Of a stretch of DNA of 13,483 nucleotides, positions 13,433 to 13,483 are shown one piece after another. This stretch comes from JBDTNL01 sp039933785 (lineage in GTDB: Bacteria > Acidobacteriota > Thermoanaerobaculia > Multivoradales > JAGPDF01): assembly GCA_039933785.1 (NCBI GenBank), contig JBDTNL010000087.1, positions 1 through 13,483 of the forward strand. Reading direction: 5' to 3'. Below the pieces are notes generated by a model. The model was not told the origin of the DNA. It made no database searches and was given only the letters and a program-made list of their open reading frames with translations. A program made the position numbers and the translations under genes. Numbering within the stretch: position 1 is the first letter of the stretch; each line of letters starts with the position of its first letter.

Positions 13433-13483
13433 AGAGCTTCGGCCCGGTGCGCCTGGACGAGCGCCGCCCTTGCCGCTGGAGCG
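13425..13483 (-). CDS. Possible 3' end of an upstream gene
   Basis: In one minus-strand frame the last 18 codons of the window end in TGA at 13427-13425, inside the Shine-Dalgarno of the RlmD-like gene, a usual operon layout. Nearly all third positions are G or C, as in real genes here. The fragment is too short to identify, and two other minus-strand frames are also open at this edge, so this is a weak call. Confidence 0.25.
   Translation of the reverse strand, partial: LQRQGRRSSRRTGPKLWR

Overview
This 13.5 kb, GC-rich window reads as bacterial chromosome, most likely from an Acidobacteriota member. The support is a TonB protein of the short 'MFET...' type with a proline-rich stalk, a GWxTD-domain protein, and a four-cysteine YggX-like protein; the phylum assignment is inference. 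Coding density is very high: there is no gene-free stretch above about 110 bases. Six gene junctions are four-base ATGA or TTGA overlaps.

Layout. Positions 1-2277 (+) carry the 3' end of a UDP-glucose dehydrogenase, a UDP-glucuronate decarboxylase (UDP-xylose synthase), a small YggX-like metal protein and a VTT/DedA-type membrane protein. Positions 2284-3357 (-) carry a ClpX-like AAA+ ATPase that lacks the usual ClpX pore and ClpP-docking motifs. Positions 3411-6502 (+) carry a secreted TPR protein, an unrecognised lipoprotein and a TonB energy transducer. A perfect 12-bp inverted repeat lies at 6529-6586. Positions 6602-8885 (-) carry a tightly coupled trio, folE, GWxTD protein and ketoacyl synthase III, read leftwards. 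Positions 8915-11511 (+) carry a SAM methyltransferase, a SelW/Rdx selenoprotein and a family 2 glycosyltransferase. Positions 11475-13417 (-) carry an RlmD-like rRNA methyltransferase followed by a PTPS/QueD-family protein.

The main hidden item is the selenoprotein at 10109-10342. Read with ordinary stop rules, this stretch looks like an intergenic gap after the methyltransferase. Reading the in-frame TGA at 10142-10144 as selenocysteine gives a complete 77-residue SelW/Rdx protein with a CxxU redox motif, a strong Shine-Dalgarno and a 7-bp hairpin 21 nt after the TGA, where a bacterial SECIS element should be. The organism should therefore carry selA, selB, selC and selD elsewhere.

Pathway links. 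UDP-glucose dehydrogenase and UDP-xylose synthase form a two-step UDP-glucose to UDP-xylose route. FolE and the PTPS-family protein, which has an ExxHGH motif in place of the catalytic-Cys motif, could together form the start of a folate route that bypasses dihydroneopterin aldolase (FolB). Two divergent intergenic spacers (3358-3410 and 8886-8923) have TANNNT -10 hexamers placed 6-10 nt before start codons that lack a Shine-Dalgarno, which suggests leaderless or near-leaderless transcripts.
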